NCBI GenBank assembly: GCA_035275405.1
Contig: DATEMU010000003.1
Location: forward strand, 124,001-188,000
Reading direction: 5' to 3'
Length of the DNA stretch: 64,000 bases
Source of the DNA: Phycisphaerae bacterium
GTDB lineage: Bacteria; Planctomycetota; Phycisphaerae; UBA1845; UTPLA1
Shown piece after piece: positions 41,137-50,478 of the stretch. Below the pieces are notes generated by a model. The model was not told the origin of the DNA. It saw only the letters and a program-made list of their open reading frames with translations, and made no database searches. The stretch's first letter is position 1. Every line of letters begins with the position of its first letter. A program made the translations under genes and the position numbers.

Positions 41137-43221
41137 ATGAGCGTCGATCCATTGGCTATTGAAACGGGGCGCTGCGCGGACCTTTCCGTGGGGCGGCGGC
41201 TGGAGTGGCTGGTGACCAACGGTCGGGGCGGGTACGCCATGGCCGCCGTCAATCAGATGTTGACGCGCCGGTATCACGGGCTGCTCGTGGCCGCCGTCGA
41301 GCCGCCAGTCGAGCGGTTTGTGTTGCTGGCCAAGCTGGATACGACCGCGACAATCAACGGTCTTACGTATGAATTGGCGACGAACGACTATGCCGAGGCG
41401 GTCCACCCGCAGGGGTATCGGCTGCTCGAATCGTTCACGCCGCGGCCGCAGCCGACGTGGCGATGGCGGGTCGGCGATGCCTTGATCGAACAGACGCTGT
41501 GCATGACGGCGGGCGAGGATACGACTTGGGTTCGTTACGTTCTGGTGCAGGGGGCGACGCCGGTCGCGCTTTCGGTGCGTCCATTGTGCACGAGCCGGCA
41601 CTTTCATCACCTGGCGCATTACCAGGACGTGGGACCGCCGACGGTGGAGGAGGACAGCGACGCGCTTCGCTTTCACTGGGCCAACGGGCGACCGCCGTGG
41701 CAGATTTCGCACAACGGCGTTTTCAAATCGCGTCCGGATTGGTATTACCGGTTCGTGCTGACGGCCGAGGCGGAGCGGGGCTACGACTATCTTCAGGACC
41801 TGTTCATGCCGGGCGTGATCGGCGCGGTGCTCCAGCCGGGGGACACAACGGGCTTGATGGTTGTTGCGTCGACGCAGGCGGCGAGTTGGCGGAATGGGGG
41901 ACAGGCGTTTACCGGCGCTGCGGCTCGCGACAAACTCGCCGTCGGTGCGCTGCCGATGACGGATCCGCTGGTGGGACCATTGGCGCGGGCGACGGCCGAT
42001 TTCATCGTCTCGCGCGGGGATGATCAAAAGACCGTGATTGCGGGATATCCGTGGTTCGGCGACTGGGGGCGGGACACCTTCATTTCGCTGCCGGGGCTTT
42101 GCCTGGTGACGGGGCGGCACGACACGGCGCGGGAAATCCTGGAGACGTTCGCCCAATATGTCGATGGCGGGATGATTCCGAACCGCTTCCCAGATTTCGG
42201 CCAGGCCCCCGAATACAACACCGCCGATGCGGCACTATGGTACATCCACGCCCTCGATCGCTATGTCACCTATTCCGGCGATACGGCGCTGGCAGATCGG
42301 ATGTTTCCGATCGTCGAGAAGATACTGGCAGCGCACCAACAGGGGACGCGGCACGGCATCCGCGCCGATTCGGACGGCCTGCTGGCGGCGGGGGAAAACG
42401 GCTTTGCGCTGACCTGGATGGATGCCATGGTGTCGGGCCAGGCGGTGACGCCGCGGATCGGCAAGCCGGTGGAGATTTCGGCGCTGTGGTACAACGCGCT
42501 CTCGATCGCGGCGGGACATGCGGAACGACTGGGTAAGACGGGGCTCGCCCAATCGTGGCGAGCGCTAGCAGCTCTCGCCCGCAAGTCGTTCAACGGGAAG
42601 TTCTGGAACGCCGCCTCGGGCTGCCTTTATGATGTCGTCGATGTGAACGGTCAGGCCGACGCGGCCGACGTCTCCATCCGGCCGAATCAACTCCTGGCGA
42701 TCAGCCTGACGCACCCGATCCTGGACGAGGAAAAGTGGTCGCCGGTGGTCGGAGTTTGTGAGCGGTTGTTGTGGACGCCGTTGGGCCTGCGGTCGCTGGC
42801 CCCGACCGACCCGGCGTATCGGGGGCGGTATGCGGGGGGTGTGGCGGCGCGGGACCAGGCGTATCACCAGGGGACGGTCTGGCCGTGGCTGTTCGGGCCG
42901 TTCGTGACGGCTTACGTCCGGGCCCACGGAGGCACCGCGCAGGCGGTTTCGTCGGCGCGGACGATGCTCGACGGTCTGATCCATCACTTCGGGGAAGCGG
43001 GGATCGGCAGCGTGAGCGAGGTAGCGGACGCCGACGCGCCGCACGCGCCGGGCGGCTGCCCGTGGCAGGCGTGGAGCGTGGCGGAGCCGCTGCGGGCGCT
43101 TTGCGAAGACGTGCTGGGGACGCATCCGCAGGCGATGCGGCGGGAAGGCAGCGCGGCGGCGCCGAAACCGGCGTTGACCGCGGCGAAGCCCGCGGCGGTG
43201 GAGCGGACAGTGGCGCCGTAG
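41137..43221 (+). CDS. Glycogen debranching enzyme (amylo-alpha-1,6-glucosidase type)
   Basis: A 694-residue two-domain protein. The N-terminal beta domain (EWLVTNGRGGYAMAAVNQMLTRRYHGLL) is the GDE_N pattern. The C-terminal (alpha/alpha)6 barrel carries YPWFGDWGRDTFISLPGLCL, then GGMIPNRFPD, YNTADAALWYIHALDRY and YHQGTVWPWLFGPF, as in archaeal/bacterial GDE_C proteins. It would remove alpha-1,6 branches of glycogen. The last 35 residues are Ala/Pro-rich. RBS-like GAGGACGAGAG precedes the ATG. No other glycogen gene is adjacent. Confidence 0.93.
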   Translation: MSVDPLAIETGRCADLSVGRRLEWLVTNGRGGYAMAAVNQMLTRRYHGLLVAAVEPPVERFVLLAKLDTTATINGLTYELATNDYAEAVHPQGYRLLESFTPRPQPTWRWRVGDALIEQTLCMTAGEDTTWVRYVLVQGATPVALSVRPLCTSRHFHHLAHYQDVGPPTVEEDSDALRFHWANGRPPWQISHNGVFKSRPDWYYRFVLTAEAERGYDYLQDLFMPGVIGAVLQPGDTTGLMVVASTQAASWRNGGQAFTGAAARDKLAVGALPMTDPLVGPLARATADFIVSRGDDQKTVIAGYPWFGDWGRDTFISLPGLCLVTGRHDTAREILETFAQYVDGGMIPNRFPDFGQAPEYNTADAALWYIHALDRYVTYSGDTALADRMFPIVEKILAAHQQGTRHGIRADSDGLLAAGENGFALTWMDAMVSGQAVTPRIGKPVEISALWYNALSIAAGHAERLGKTGLAQSWRALAALARKSFNGKFWNAASGCLYDVVDVNGQADAADVSIRPNQLLAISLTHPILDEEKWSPVVGVCERLLWTPLGLRSLAPTDPAYRGRYAGGVAARDQAYHQGTVWPWLFGPFVTAYVRAHGGTAQAVSSARTMLDGLIHHFGEAGIGSVSEVADADAPHAPGGCPWQAWSVAEPLRALCEDVLGTHPQAMRREGSAAAPKPALTAAKPAAVERTVAP

Positions 43222-43284
43222 GCCATTCACTGAAATCCCAGAGGCCACGCCCGATTGGCCAAAAGGCCTTCGAAACATCACTTT

Positions 43285-46200
43285 CTATGGACAATCGGGA
43301 GACGCGGGCGGGAACGTCGACGGGTTATTACCGGCGAAGTTGTTGCCGTAAATAAGGTACACCTCTCCGGCGTCGATGAGACGCTCGGACGGCAAAAGCG
43401 GGTCGACATAATCTGCCTTGGGTGATCCTATGATGATGTCGCCAAATTGATCGCCGTCAACGTCGCCAACTCCCGCGACAGTCTCCAAAGCGGCAATCGT
43501 CTCCGCTCCGGTACCCTCCAGAGTGCGAGGAAGAAAGACAATGCCGGGAAGGGCTGCGGTGCCGACCTGATCTAAATAGAATGTTCGGTTGCAAAGATGC
43601 GGGCCACCGAAAACCAGATACGCCACTCCCACACGGCCTTGTCGTGTTTCGCCAGGTGAGGCAATCAAAAGGTCACCAAGTCCATCGCCGTTGAAATCTC
43701 CGGCCGACGAGGCGTGGGCGCCTGCTCGCGCGCCTGCAGTGGCCCCGATGAACCTCACGCCTGGCAGCGTAGCGGTAGCGATTTCATCCACCGTGCGATT
43801 GCCGACAAAGCCGCCGGCCCTTGCAAAGATCACTCCGACAAAGCCCGCGTTGACTCCTTTCACGGGATCATCGTAAAAATCGGAGGCGACGATCGCATCA
43901 TTTACTGTACTGACAGCGGTCGTCATGGATTGAACCCCGCCCTGAACTCGTCCGAACTGATCGTCGTCATGGGTGCCGAATAGCCGGAGGCTCGTTATGG
44001 TGTCCGATTCGATCGTTGCATCGAAAAAGCCTGATCCCAAGGTATAAACGACATACGCAACGCCATTGTCCGTGAAGCCGTTGCGGTCCGCTCGCGGAGC
44101 GCCGGCCATGATTTCCGAGTTTCCGTCGGCATTCAGATCGCCCCCATTCGTTGCATTGCCAAGCTGATCTCCAGCTTGCTCGCCAAAGACTGTAAAAAAC
44201 ACCGGCGAGTTCAAACAACGTATGCAAAGAGGAGGCATCGTGTCGAGGCACGTTCCTGCGGCGCAGGTTCCATATGCAGGCAGCGACCTAACGCCATCTT
44301 CGTATCTAAAGGGGGCGATGTAATTGTCAGTCAACCACACTTGAAATCCGCCACAATCCATGATATCCGGGACCGTATCCCCCGTATCATCGCGATCCAA
44401 GAAGGGAATGGAAATCAGCAAATCGTCCTCGTCGTCATTGTCCACGCTCTGGACATTGGAAACCGTTTGGCCAAAACCGGTATCATCAAAAAAACCATTG
44501 TTCACGAAAGAAAAGATGTCCGCCAACCAGCCGCCGCGCAATCGCACTCCGCGGGGAACTTGGCCCAGGTCTTCGTTAAGAGTCACGCCTTCATCTGTAA
44601 TCGGCAGATTACCGTCCTCATCAAACTGGCCCGCCATTCCGGCGTCCACAAATTTCGGGAAGTCTTCGACTGTATTGTTCGTGGCGTCGGCGATCGCAAC
44701 CAAGCCCATACGGCCCGGATCCTCGAAGCCAGCAGAAAAGAAAAGTTGATCGTTATCCGGAACGTCCGAGCACCGTAACTGGTTAGGTAAACCGTCGCCA
44801 TAAGGATCGCCATCGCAACCATCCGAAGGGTCGTCGTCCTGGAAATCACGGGCCCCCGCAATAAAGGGCAAACCGAACACCAAGTCGGGTACTGACTCCT
44901 GGCCTTCGGGCACGCCTTCAACGCCTGCATCGTTCCCAGTCACGTTGACTCTTGCAATGGAGGTCAAACCCGCACTATTGGGAAGCGTGGGAGCCGTGGG
45001 AAGGCTCGGATCCCCCAAATGAGGAGGTACACTTTCATTAACATGTCCCTTCGGCATGACGTAAATTGTCCCTCGAATGTGGCTCGATGGGGTGCCGGCC
45101 GCGCTTTCGACGCTTAGAACCCCTCCGTAACGACCCACGAGGCCTGGATTGTAGGGATTCGTCAAATACCCTGGTGGCTCAGGATAATTGATGACGTTGT
45201 CGTTGGCATCGAGGCGCCCGCCGTCAGGACGCCCATCTCCGTCGGTATCGGCGGGAAAGGGCAGCTTGCTGCGTCCGTAGATCAGGTACGCGGCGCCGGA
45301 AAATCGACGCCCGCGCGGGCTGGCGAAACGGCTCCCGATCACGAACTCACCGACTCCATCGAAATCCAGGTCGCCCATTCTCACGAATACGTTGCCGAGA
45401 TTGGCATAGCTCTGAAACGCCGCAAATCGTGCACCGGCAAAATCAAAGCCGATCTTGCTGATGTCGATCGTTCCGTTGGCTGAACCATTAATGCTCAATG
45501 AGCCCGGCGCGTACACGTGCCGAACGTTGTCTCCGTCGTTAAGCGTGGCCCGTATGAAGTACGGCGATGTACGGGGCGGAACTTCGGAGAAATTCACGCG
45601 GAAAACATACGCCTTCTCGTCGCCCGCCAACGGCGCTCCGGGGAATGGCAATTGACCCGGTATCGTCTGCACAAGTACTCTCGGATTCGTTCGGATTTCC
45701 AAACTGTCGGGCTGCTCGATGGGATCTTCGGGCGTACCGGGCGGTGGCGGATCGCCATCGAACGTAGGGTCCAGCGGTAGTCGTGCCGCGGATGGAAGGA
45801 TGATGATTTTGGACGAGGGATCGAGGGGACTTCCTGGATTGTCCACATCGTCGTTAAAAGGGTTTACATCTTTGTCAAGAAGAAGTGTAAGCAAAGCAGT
45901 CGAGTCTACGTCAGCGAATATGTATTGAATCGTCAATTCGTCGTTCGCAGATATGCTCAAACTCGGAAGCGGAGACAGAAAAACCAGTTGGGGCGGACTC
46001 GTTGGAGGTCGCGAACCCACGGGCCCAAGTTGCAATTGCGAAGCGCTGAGAACACGAACCGGGGCATTCACTCCGTCACTGATTTCCGCGAAGATGTTGA
46101 AACCGCCGGGAATCAGCCCGGTGGTGTCCCACTGCGCCAAGCCGCTTCCTACGCCCGGACCCACCGGGAATCCGCTTAAGATCGGTATCTCCTCCGCGGG

Positions 46201-46494
46201 GGTGGGATTGGCGGCCGTCGAGGCAAAAATCCTCACGGTCGCCGTATCCTCGGCGTCTTCGCCGGTGAACGCGATCTGAACTATTTCGCCGACTTCTGCA
46301 AAGTTGTTGCCAAAATCGGTGCTGATGCTCGTAATCAGCACGCGCGGCGGAGTGTTGCCGCCGGTGACCGGAGGGTTGAGGGGGGCGAGACCGTCGTCTT
46401 CGCCGGGGCAGGTCAGACCGGCCGCGACGGATACGAGAACTCCAAGTAGGGCGAGCGGCCGCACGAAACGACCTGCGCTAGTGTGACGATTCAT
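43285..46494 (-). CDS. Secreted FG-GAP (integrin alpha-like beta-propeller) protein
   Basis: A 1069-residue protein with a signal peptide (RPLALLGVLVSVAAGLTC, Cys possibly lipidated though the box is imperfect). About residues 45-370 are Ig-like and Pro-rich. After that come at least five FG-GAP blades, each with a Ca loop D-x-[DN]-G-x-x-[DE] and a GAAYLIYG-like strand: DLDFDGVGEFVIGSRF, DLNADGNSEIMAGAP, DFNGDGLGDLLIASPGE and DVDGDQFGDIIIGSPK are the clearest. Such propellers mediate extracellular binding. No protease or lectin domain is seen. Confidence 0.88.
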   Translation of the reverse strand: MNRHTSAGRFVRPLALLGVLVSVAAGLTCPGEDDGLAPLNPPVTGGNTPPRVLITSISTDFGNNFAEVGEIVQIAFTGEDAEDTATVRIFASTAANPTPAEEIPILSGFPVGPGVGSGLAQWDTTGLIPGGFNIFAEISDGVNAPVRVLSASQLQLGPVGSRPPTSPPQLVFLSPLPSLSISANDELTIQYIFADVDSTALLTLLLDKDVNPFNDDVDNPGSPLDPSSKIIILPSAARLPLDPTFDGDPPPPGTPEDPIEQPDSLEIRTNPRVLVQTIPGQLPFPGAPLAGDEKAYVFRVNFSEVPPRTSPYFIRATLNDGDNVRHVYAPGSLSINGSANGTIDISKIGFDFAGARFAAFQSYANLGNVFVRMGDLDFDGVGEFVIGSRFASPRGRRFSGAAYLIYGRSKLPFPADTDGDGRPDGGRLDANDNVINYPEPPGYLTNPYNPGLVGRYGGVLSVESAAGTPSSHIRGTIYVMPKGHVNESVPPHLGDPSLPTAPTLPNSAGLTSIARVNVTGNDAGVEGVPEGQESVPDLVFGLPFIAGARDFQDDDPSDGCDGDPYGDGLPNQLRCSDVPDNDQLFFSAGFEDPGRMGLVAIADATNNTVEDFPKFVDAGMAGQFDEDGNLPITDEGVTLNEDLGQVPRGVRLRGGWLADIFSFVNNGFFDDTGFGQTVSNVQSVDNDDEDDLLISIPFLDRDDTGDTVPDIMDCGGFQVWLTDNYIAPFRYEDGVRSLPAYGTCAAGTCLDTMPPLCIRCLNSPVFFTVFGEQAGDQLGNATNGGDLNADGNSEIMAGAPRADRNGFTDNGVAYVVYTLGSGFFDATIESDTITSLRLFGTHDDDQFGRVQGGVQSMTTAVSTVNDAIVASDFYDDPVKGVNAGFVGVIFARAGGFVGNRTVDEIATATLPGVRFIGATAGARAGAHASSAGDFNGDGLGDLLIASPGETRQGRVGVAYLVFGGPHLCNRTFYLDQVGTAALPGIVFLPRTLEGTGAETIAALETVAGVGDVDGDQFGDIIIGSPKADYVDPLLPSERLIDAGEVYLIYGNNFAGNNPSTFPPASPDCP

Positions 46495-47013
46495 CTTTGA
46501 TACTCCTCCATCGCGGGCGGGATAAGCGCTACCAGGATCCCAGGCATGGGGGGCGGGGTGGGATGCACAGAGAGCCCCTCAACACCGTATGGTACGCCTT
46601 TTGAGGGCCCAGGGTCAAGGCTTTTTTGGTATGCAACCCCGGAGCCGGTAAGCACTTTCGCGTTTTCTCTGGTTTCCTACATCAGCGAGGATCGTGCCGG
46701 GTCGGTTGGCGTGGTCCGAATGTCGTAACTCCCCCAAACAGCGTGGCCGGCGTGGCCCATCGAGCGAATCGGATGCACGTGCCATTGGCTCCGCCGCGCC
46801 GCCCCTACATTCTAGGCCCTGCCAAGTGTCCGAGTATAGGTCAACGCGTCCGAAATGGCTATTCTCCGCAACGGCGGTCGAAGCAGTCTCAGCGGGAGCC
46901 TCACCTTCGCTTTGGACCGATGCGTCGTCTTTCGAGGGCGGGCGATCTACGATAAGCTACGCGATTATCAGAAGTTGGCCGGGCTGGAATACGCGAAACG
47001 AGGTCGTTCGGAC
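46495..47013. other. Upstream region of the radical SAM gene, no other gene seen
   Basis: The FG-GAP gene and the radical SAM gene are divergent here. The frame of the latter is open back to an ATG at 46855, but residues coded before 47014 look non-protein-like (SSLSGSLTFALDRCVVFRGR). The rest has no gene, repeat or clear promoter. Confidence 0.5.
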
Positions 47014-48852
47014 GTGACTACCGCGCTCAAAGACCGAATCAGCGACGAGCTGCTCCCCGCCGTGAACCAGCCGGGCCAATACATCGGGCGGGAGATCAAC
47101 CAGCTTGTCCGCGATGGCGACTGGGAGCGGGCGGAGGTCCGCGTGGCGATTGCGTTTCCCGACGCCTACACGATTGGGATGTCGCACCTCGGCTGTCAGA
47201 TCATCTACTGGCTCTGCAATCACACGCCGGGGGTTTGTGCCGAGCGGGTCTATAGCCCGTGGGGCGATGCGGAGGCGCGGATGCGCGAGCGGTCGATCCC
47301 GATGTTTACGTGGGATACGCGGCAGCCGGTCGCGTCGGCGGATATCTTCGCCGTCTCGCTGCAATACGAGTTGGGTTTCACGAACCTCTTGGCGATGCTT
47401 GAACTCGCGGGGATTCCGCTGCGCTCGCGCGATCGCGACGATTCGCATCCGCTGGTGATCGCGGGGGGGCCGCAGGCGGACAACCCCGAACCGGTCTCGG
47501 ACTTTGTCGACCTGGTCGTCATCGGCGACGGCGAGGAGTCGATGGCGGCGATCCTGTCGCTGTACAAGGAGCTGAAGGCGTCCGGCGTGCGGCGGCGGGA
47601 CATGATCGAGATCATGGCCAAGCGGTTCCCGTGGATTTACGCGCCGGGTCTATACGATGTGACGTATCACGCCGATGGGACGATTGCCGGGGTGCTCCCG
47701 CGCGTTGCCGGTCTGCCGCGGCAGATTGAACGGTGTCAGACGCTGGATTTTGAGAATGCGCCGTTTCCGGTGCGGCCGCTGTTGCCGTTCGTCGAGGTCG
47801 TGCATGACCGGATGGCGATTGAGGTGATGCGCGGTTGCCCGCAGCGGTGCCGGTTCTGCCATGCGGGTTATACGAAGCGGCCGGTGGGCGTGCGGTCCGT
47901 TGAGAAGATCATCGAGATTGCTGAGCAGCAGTACGCGGCGACGGGGCACTCGGAACTGGGGCTGCTGTCGCTTTCGACGGCCGATTATCCGCATCTGCGC
48001 GAACTGGCGGCGAAGGTGAACGAGCGTTTCGCGGCGCGGCGGGTGAATATCTCCATGCCGTCGCTCCGTGTGGACAAGATGCTACAGAACATCCCGTGGA
48101 TGGCGGGCGAGGTCCGCAAGGCCGGTCTGACGATCGCGATCGAGGCGGCGCGGGACAAGATGCGCGCGGCGATTCGAAAGAAGGTGACCGACGGGAACCT
48201 CATGGACGGGATCATGGAGGCGTACAAGGCGGGGTGGCAGCGGATCAAGTGCTATTTCATGGCGGGCTTTCCCGGCGAGACGGAGGATGACATTCGGGGC
48301 ATCCACGAACTGTCGATGCAGATGTCCAAGGCGCGACAGCAGCTCGGCAAGGCCCCGGCGATGATCAATGCGAGCGTCGGGTGGCTGGTTCCCAAGCCGT
48401 ACACGCCGTTTCAGTGGATGGCGCAGCCGCGCGTGGAGTATTTTGAGGAGGCCCGGCGAGTGCTATCGGAGATGTCGCGTAACCAGCGCGGCAAGGCTGT
48501 TCGCGTCCGAACGCATGATTGCAAGCGGTCGATTCTGGAAGCGGTCCTGTCGCGGGGTGATCGGCGGCTTGGGGCGTCTATCGAGCGGGCCTATCGACTC
48601 GGGGCGCGGTTCGATGGGTGGGATGAGTGCTTCAAATACGAAACGTGGCTCCGCTCGTTTTCCGAGACGGGCATCGATCCGGACTGGTATGCCCATCGCG
48701 AGCGGTCGTATGCGGAGATTCTGCCGTGGGACCATATCCGCAGCGGCCCGAAGCGGGATTATCTGGAAGGGCAGTATGACGATGTGTTTGTGAAGACGGA
48801 GCAGGCGATGCCGGTGGCGGGGGTGCTGCCGTTGACGGTGATGAGCGCTTAG
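47014..48852 (+). CDS. B12-binding-type radical SAM protein (TIGR03960-like)
   Basis: About 612 residues from a GTG at 47014, where the protein begins TTALKDRISDELLPAVNQPG as homologues do (ELLP.V..P.RY.G.E). An N-terminal domain (about 30-240) with FPDAYTIGMSHLG and VIAGGPQADNPEP is cobalamin-binding-like. The radical SAM cysteines lie in EVMRGCPQRCRFCHAGY (CxxxCxxC). The YFMAGFPGETEDDI segment and the C-terminal VGWLVPKPYTPFQW are characteristic of this family, which is often next to a DUF2344 gene; that partner is not seen here. Substrate unknown. Confidence 0.88.
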   Translation: MTTALKDRISDELLPAVNQPGQYIGREINQLVRDGDWERAEVRVAIAFPDAYTIGMSHLGCQIIYWLCNHTPGVCAERVYSPWGDAEARMRERSIPMFTWDTRQPVASADIFAVSLQYELGFTNLLAMLELAGIPLRSRDRDDSHPLVIAGGPQADNPEPVSDFVDLVVIGDGEESMAAILSLYKELKASGVRRRDMIEIMAKRFPWIYAPGLYDVTYHADGTIAGVLPRVAGLPRQIERCQTLDFENAPFPVRPLLPFVEVVHDRMAIEVMRGCPQRCRFCHAGYTKRPVGVRSVEKIIEIAEQQYAATGHSELGLLSLSTADYPHLRELAAKVNERFAARRVNISMPSLRVDKMLQNIPWMAGEVRKAGLTIAIEAARDKMRAAIRKKVTDGNLMDGIMEAYKAGWQRIKCYFMAGFPGETEDDIRGIHELSMQMSKARQQLGKAPAMINASVGWLVPKPYTPFQWMAQPRVEYFEEARRVLSEMSRNQRGKAVRVRTHDCKRSILEAVLSRGDRRLGASIERAYRLGARFDGWDECFKYETWLRSFSETGIDPDWYAHRERSYAEILPWDHIRSGPKRDYLEGQYDDVFVKTEQAMPVAGVLPLTVMSA

Positions 48853-48861
48853 ACGACTATC

Positions 48862-49608
48862 TTAAAAATCCCATTTCCAAGTATACCATGCCCCGTCTAG
48901 ATGGGAGTATTCCTCACGTCCGTTCTGCGGCAGCGGAGTAGAACTCCAAGCAAATCCATATCGATCGATGAATCCAGAGTAGGGGATGACAAATCGCATC
49001 CCTCCGGGGATTCGTTCGATTTCATCTGCGTAGTAAAGTCCCGCCCATCGCGATTTCGGATTCAGATCTGTTCCACTAATTGTCTCATTCGCAAGGGCGT
49101 CTATTGACGATCGCGACAGCCAAAATGCAACGTTGAACGGAACATTCGTAGAAAGCAAAATGAAGCTAGTGAATGCGGATGCTGGAATACTCAACCAATG
49201 CCAGAATTTTCGGCGAGAAGCGGGTATGTCGTTTTTGTAACGCTTGCGAAGCCACACCCAAATTGCCAGCCGAATTGCCCATGCAATCAGAAAGATCTTC
49301 CACAAGAAAACGGAGATGACCAAGGCAACAAAATACCCTCCAGGGGGAGTCCCAGCTGCAAAAGACATAAGCAGCACAAAGACCGCGACGACGTGTGTTG
49401 GCCAGCCCGGCGGCCGCAACAAGAATCTTGCGATCTTGCCGGGGCTTCGCGGGGTCCGCACCGTTCGTGGGTCGGCGGGATCAAACGCCCGACCGCATTC
49501 CGGGCAGCGATGCTCGGACAGGCTCATCAGCGGGTAGTCGCAGCTGAGGCAGCGCGGGGTCTGCGAATCCTGAACAGCGGTCGGCGTCATATGGGCCCTC
49601 AACGGCAT
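48862..49608 (-). CDS. Zinc-ribbon membrane protein of unknown function
   Basis: A 248-residue protein. The N-terminal zinc ribbon CLSCDYPLMSLSEHRCPECG is followed by RAFDPADPRT, a combination frequent in planctomycete membrane proteins. Three hydrophobic helices lie at about 72-88, 90-120 and 138-158. The C-terminal 90 residues are soluble-looking with no recognised motif. It is convergent with the radical SAM gene, 9 bp apart. Confidence 0.75.
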   Translation of the reverse strand: MPLRAHMTPTAVQDSQTPRCLSCDYPLMSLSEHRCPECGRAFDPADPRTVRTPRSPGKIARFLLRPPGWPTHVVAVFVLLMSFAAGTPPGGYFVALVISVFLWKIFLIAWAIRLAIWVWLRKRYKNDIPASRRKFWHWLSIPASAFTSFILLSTNVPFNVAFWLSRSSIDALANETISGTDLNPKSRWAGLYYADEIERIPGGMRFVIPYSGFIDRYGFAWSSTPLPQNGREEYSHLDGAWYTWKWDF

Positions 49609-49746
49609 CGCATTATATACAAAGTGCCCTCGCCCAAGTTGCTGGCTACTTGACGGTCTTTGCCCGCGTCGATTGAATGGCGGCCGTCTGCGGCATGACC
49701 ACTCAATTCAATTTCCGCGGCCCTACCGCCACAGGAGGACCACGCC

Positions 49747-50331
49747 ATGGCGACTCACATAGCGAATGCCCAAAAAGTCGGCCCGACTAAATCCTACGCG
49801 GCCCTTCGCCCGCAACTCCGTTCGGGCGATCTCTTCTTTTGTGCGGGGCGGTATCTGGTCTCCCGGGCCATCCAGCACATGACCGGTTCGCCGTGGAGCC
49901 ACGTCGGCATCATTATCCGCGCGGAGAAGATCGATCGCGTGCTCTTGTTGGAAAGCGTGGAGGACATGGGCGTCCGGTTCGCTCCGCTGTCAAAATACCT
50001 CGACGACTACGAGGATGCACGGCCCTATCGCGGCGAGATGGTCGTGGCCCGCGTCAGTGCCTTGAAGCAAAGCGACGTCCCCAAGATCGCCGAATTCGGC
50101 GTGGATGAGTTGACCCGTCCCTACGACAAGGATGAGATCGCCAAGATCATCGCTCGAATCGCCCTCGGCCTAGGTCGCAAGGAACGCGACCGCGAGTACA
50201 TCTGCTCGGAACTCGTCTTCGAGTGCTTTGCCCACGCGGGCATGGGTTTTGCCTACAACCCCAAGGGATTTATCAGTCCCGAGGATGTGTGGACCGATCC
50301 GCAGGTACTGGTAAGGTTTGAAAACTCCTAG
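49747..50331 (+). CDS. YiiX/YebB-like permuted papain-fold hydrolase (NlpC/P60 superfamily)
   Basis: A 194-residue putative cysteine hydrolase. The motif order is permuted: His52 in SPWSHVGII comes first and Cys153 in EYICSELV later, as in YiiX/YebB-like amidases. The N-terminal RSGDLFFCAG...SRAIQHMTG is also typical of the family. It may act on peptidoglycan or lipids; the substrate is not known. AGGAGG-like bases (ACAGGAGG) lie ahead of the ATG. Its last codons contain the 18-bp sequence found inverted at 53185-53202, the edge of the accessory island. Confidence 0.85.
   Translation: MATHIANAQKVGPTKSYAALRPQLRSGDLFFCAGRYLVSRAIQHMTGSPWSHVGIIIRAEKIDRVLLLESVEDMGVRFAPLSKYLDDYEDARPYRGEMVVARVSALKQSDVPKIAEFGVDELTRPYDKDEIAKIIARIALGLGRKERDREYICSELVFECFAHAGMGFAYNPKGFISPEDVWTDPQVLVRFENS
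50293..50321. repeat. Left boundary repeat of the accessory island
   Basis: ACCGATCCGCAGGT (50293-50306) recurs in direct orientation at 53200-53213. GGTACTGGTAAGGTTTGA (50304-50321) recurs inverted at 53185-53202, perfect over 18 bases. Both lie in the 3' coding end of the YiiX-like gene. Confidence 0.9.
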
Positions 50332-50358
50332 GTCGCCAGCCCAGGTTATACTCCGGGC

Positions 50359-50478
50359 ATGGCTAAGAAGAAAAAGACCGTCAGACGCAAGCGGACGAAG
50401 GACGTATCACAGGTCGCCTTGAGCATGGTCGAGCGGGCCATAGGGGGGAAGTTGGTGAGACGAAAATCAAGTCGCTAA
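50359..50478 (+). CDS. 39-residue basic peptide
   Basis: MAKKKKTVRRKRTKDVSQVA, then LSMVERAIGG and KLVRRKSSR: a Lys/Arg-rich peptide with a short amphipathic middle. It resembles the many small K-D-x-N/S-Q-x-A-x-x-[IV] peptides seen near mobile elements. There is no strong ribosome-binding site (CCGGGC precedes the ATG). The last 12 bases overlap the 3' end of the convergent P63C gene. It could be a small DNA- or RNA-binding protein; expression is unproven. Confidence 0.5.
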   Translation: MAKKKKTVRRKRTKDVSQVALSMVERAIGGKLVRRKSSR

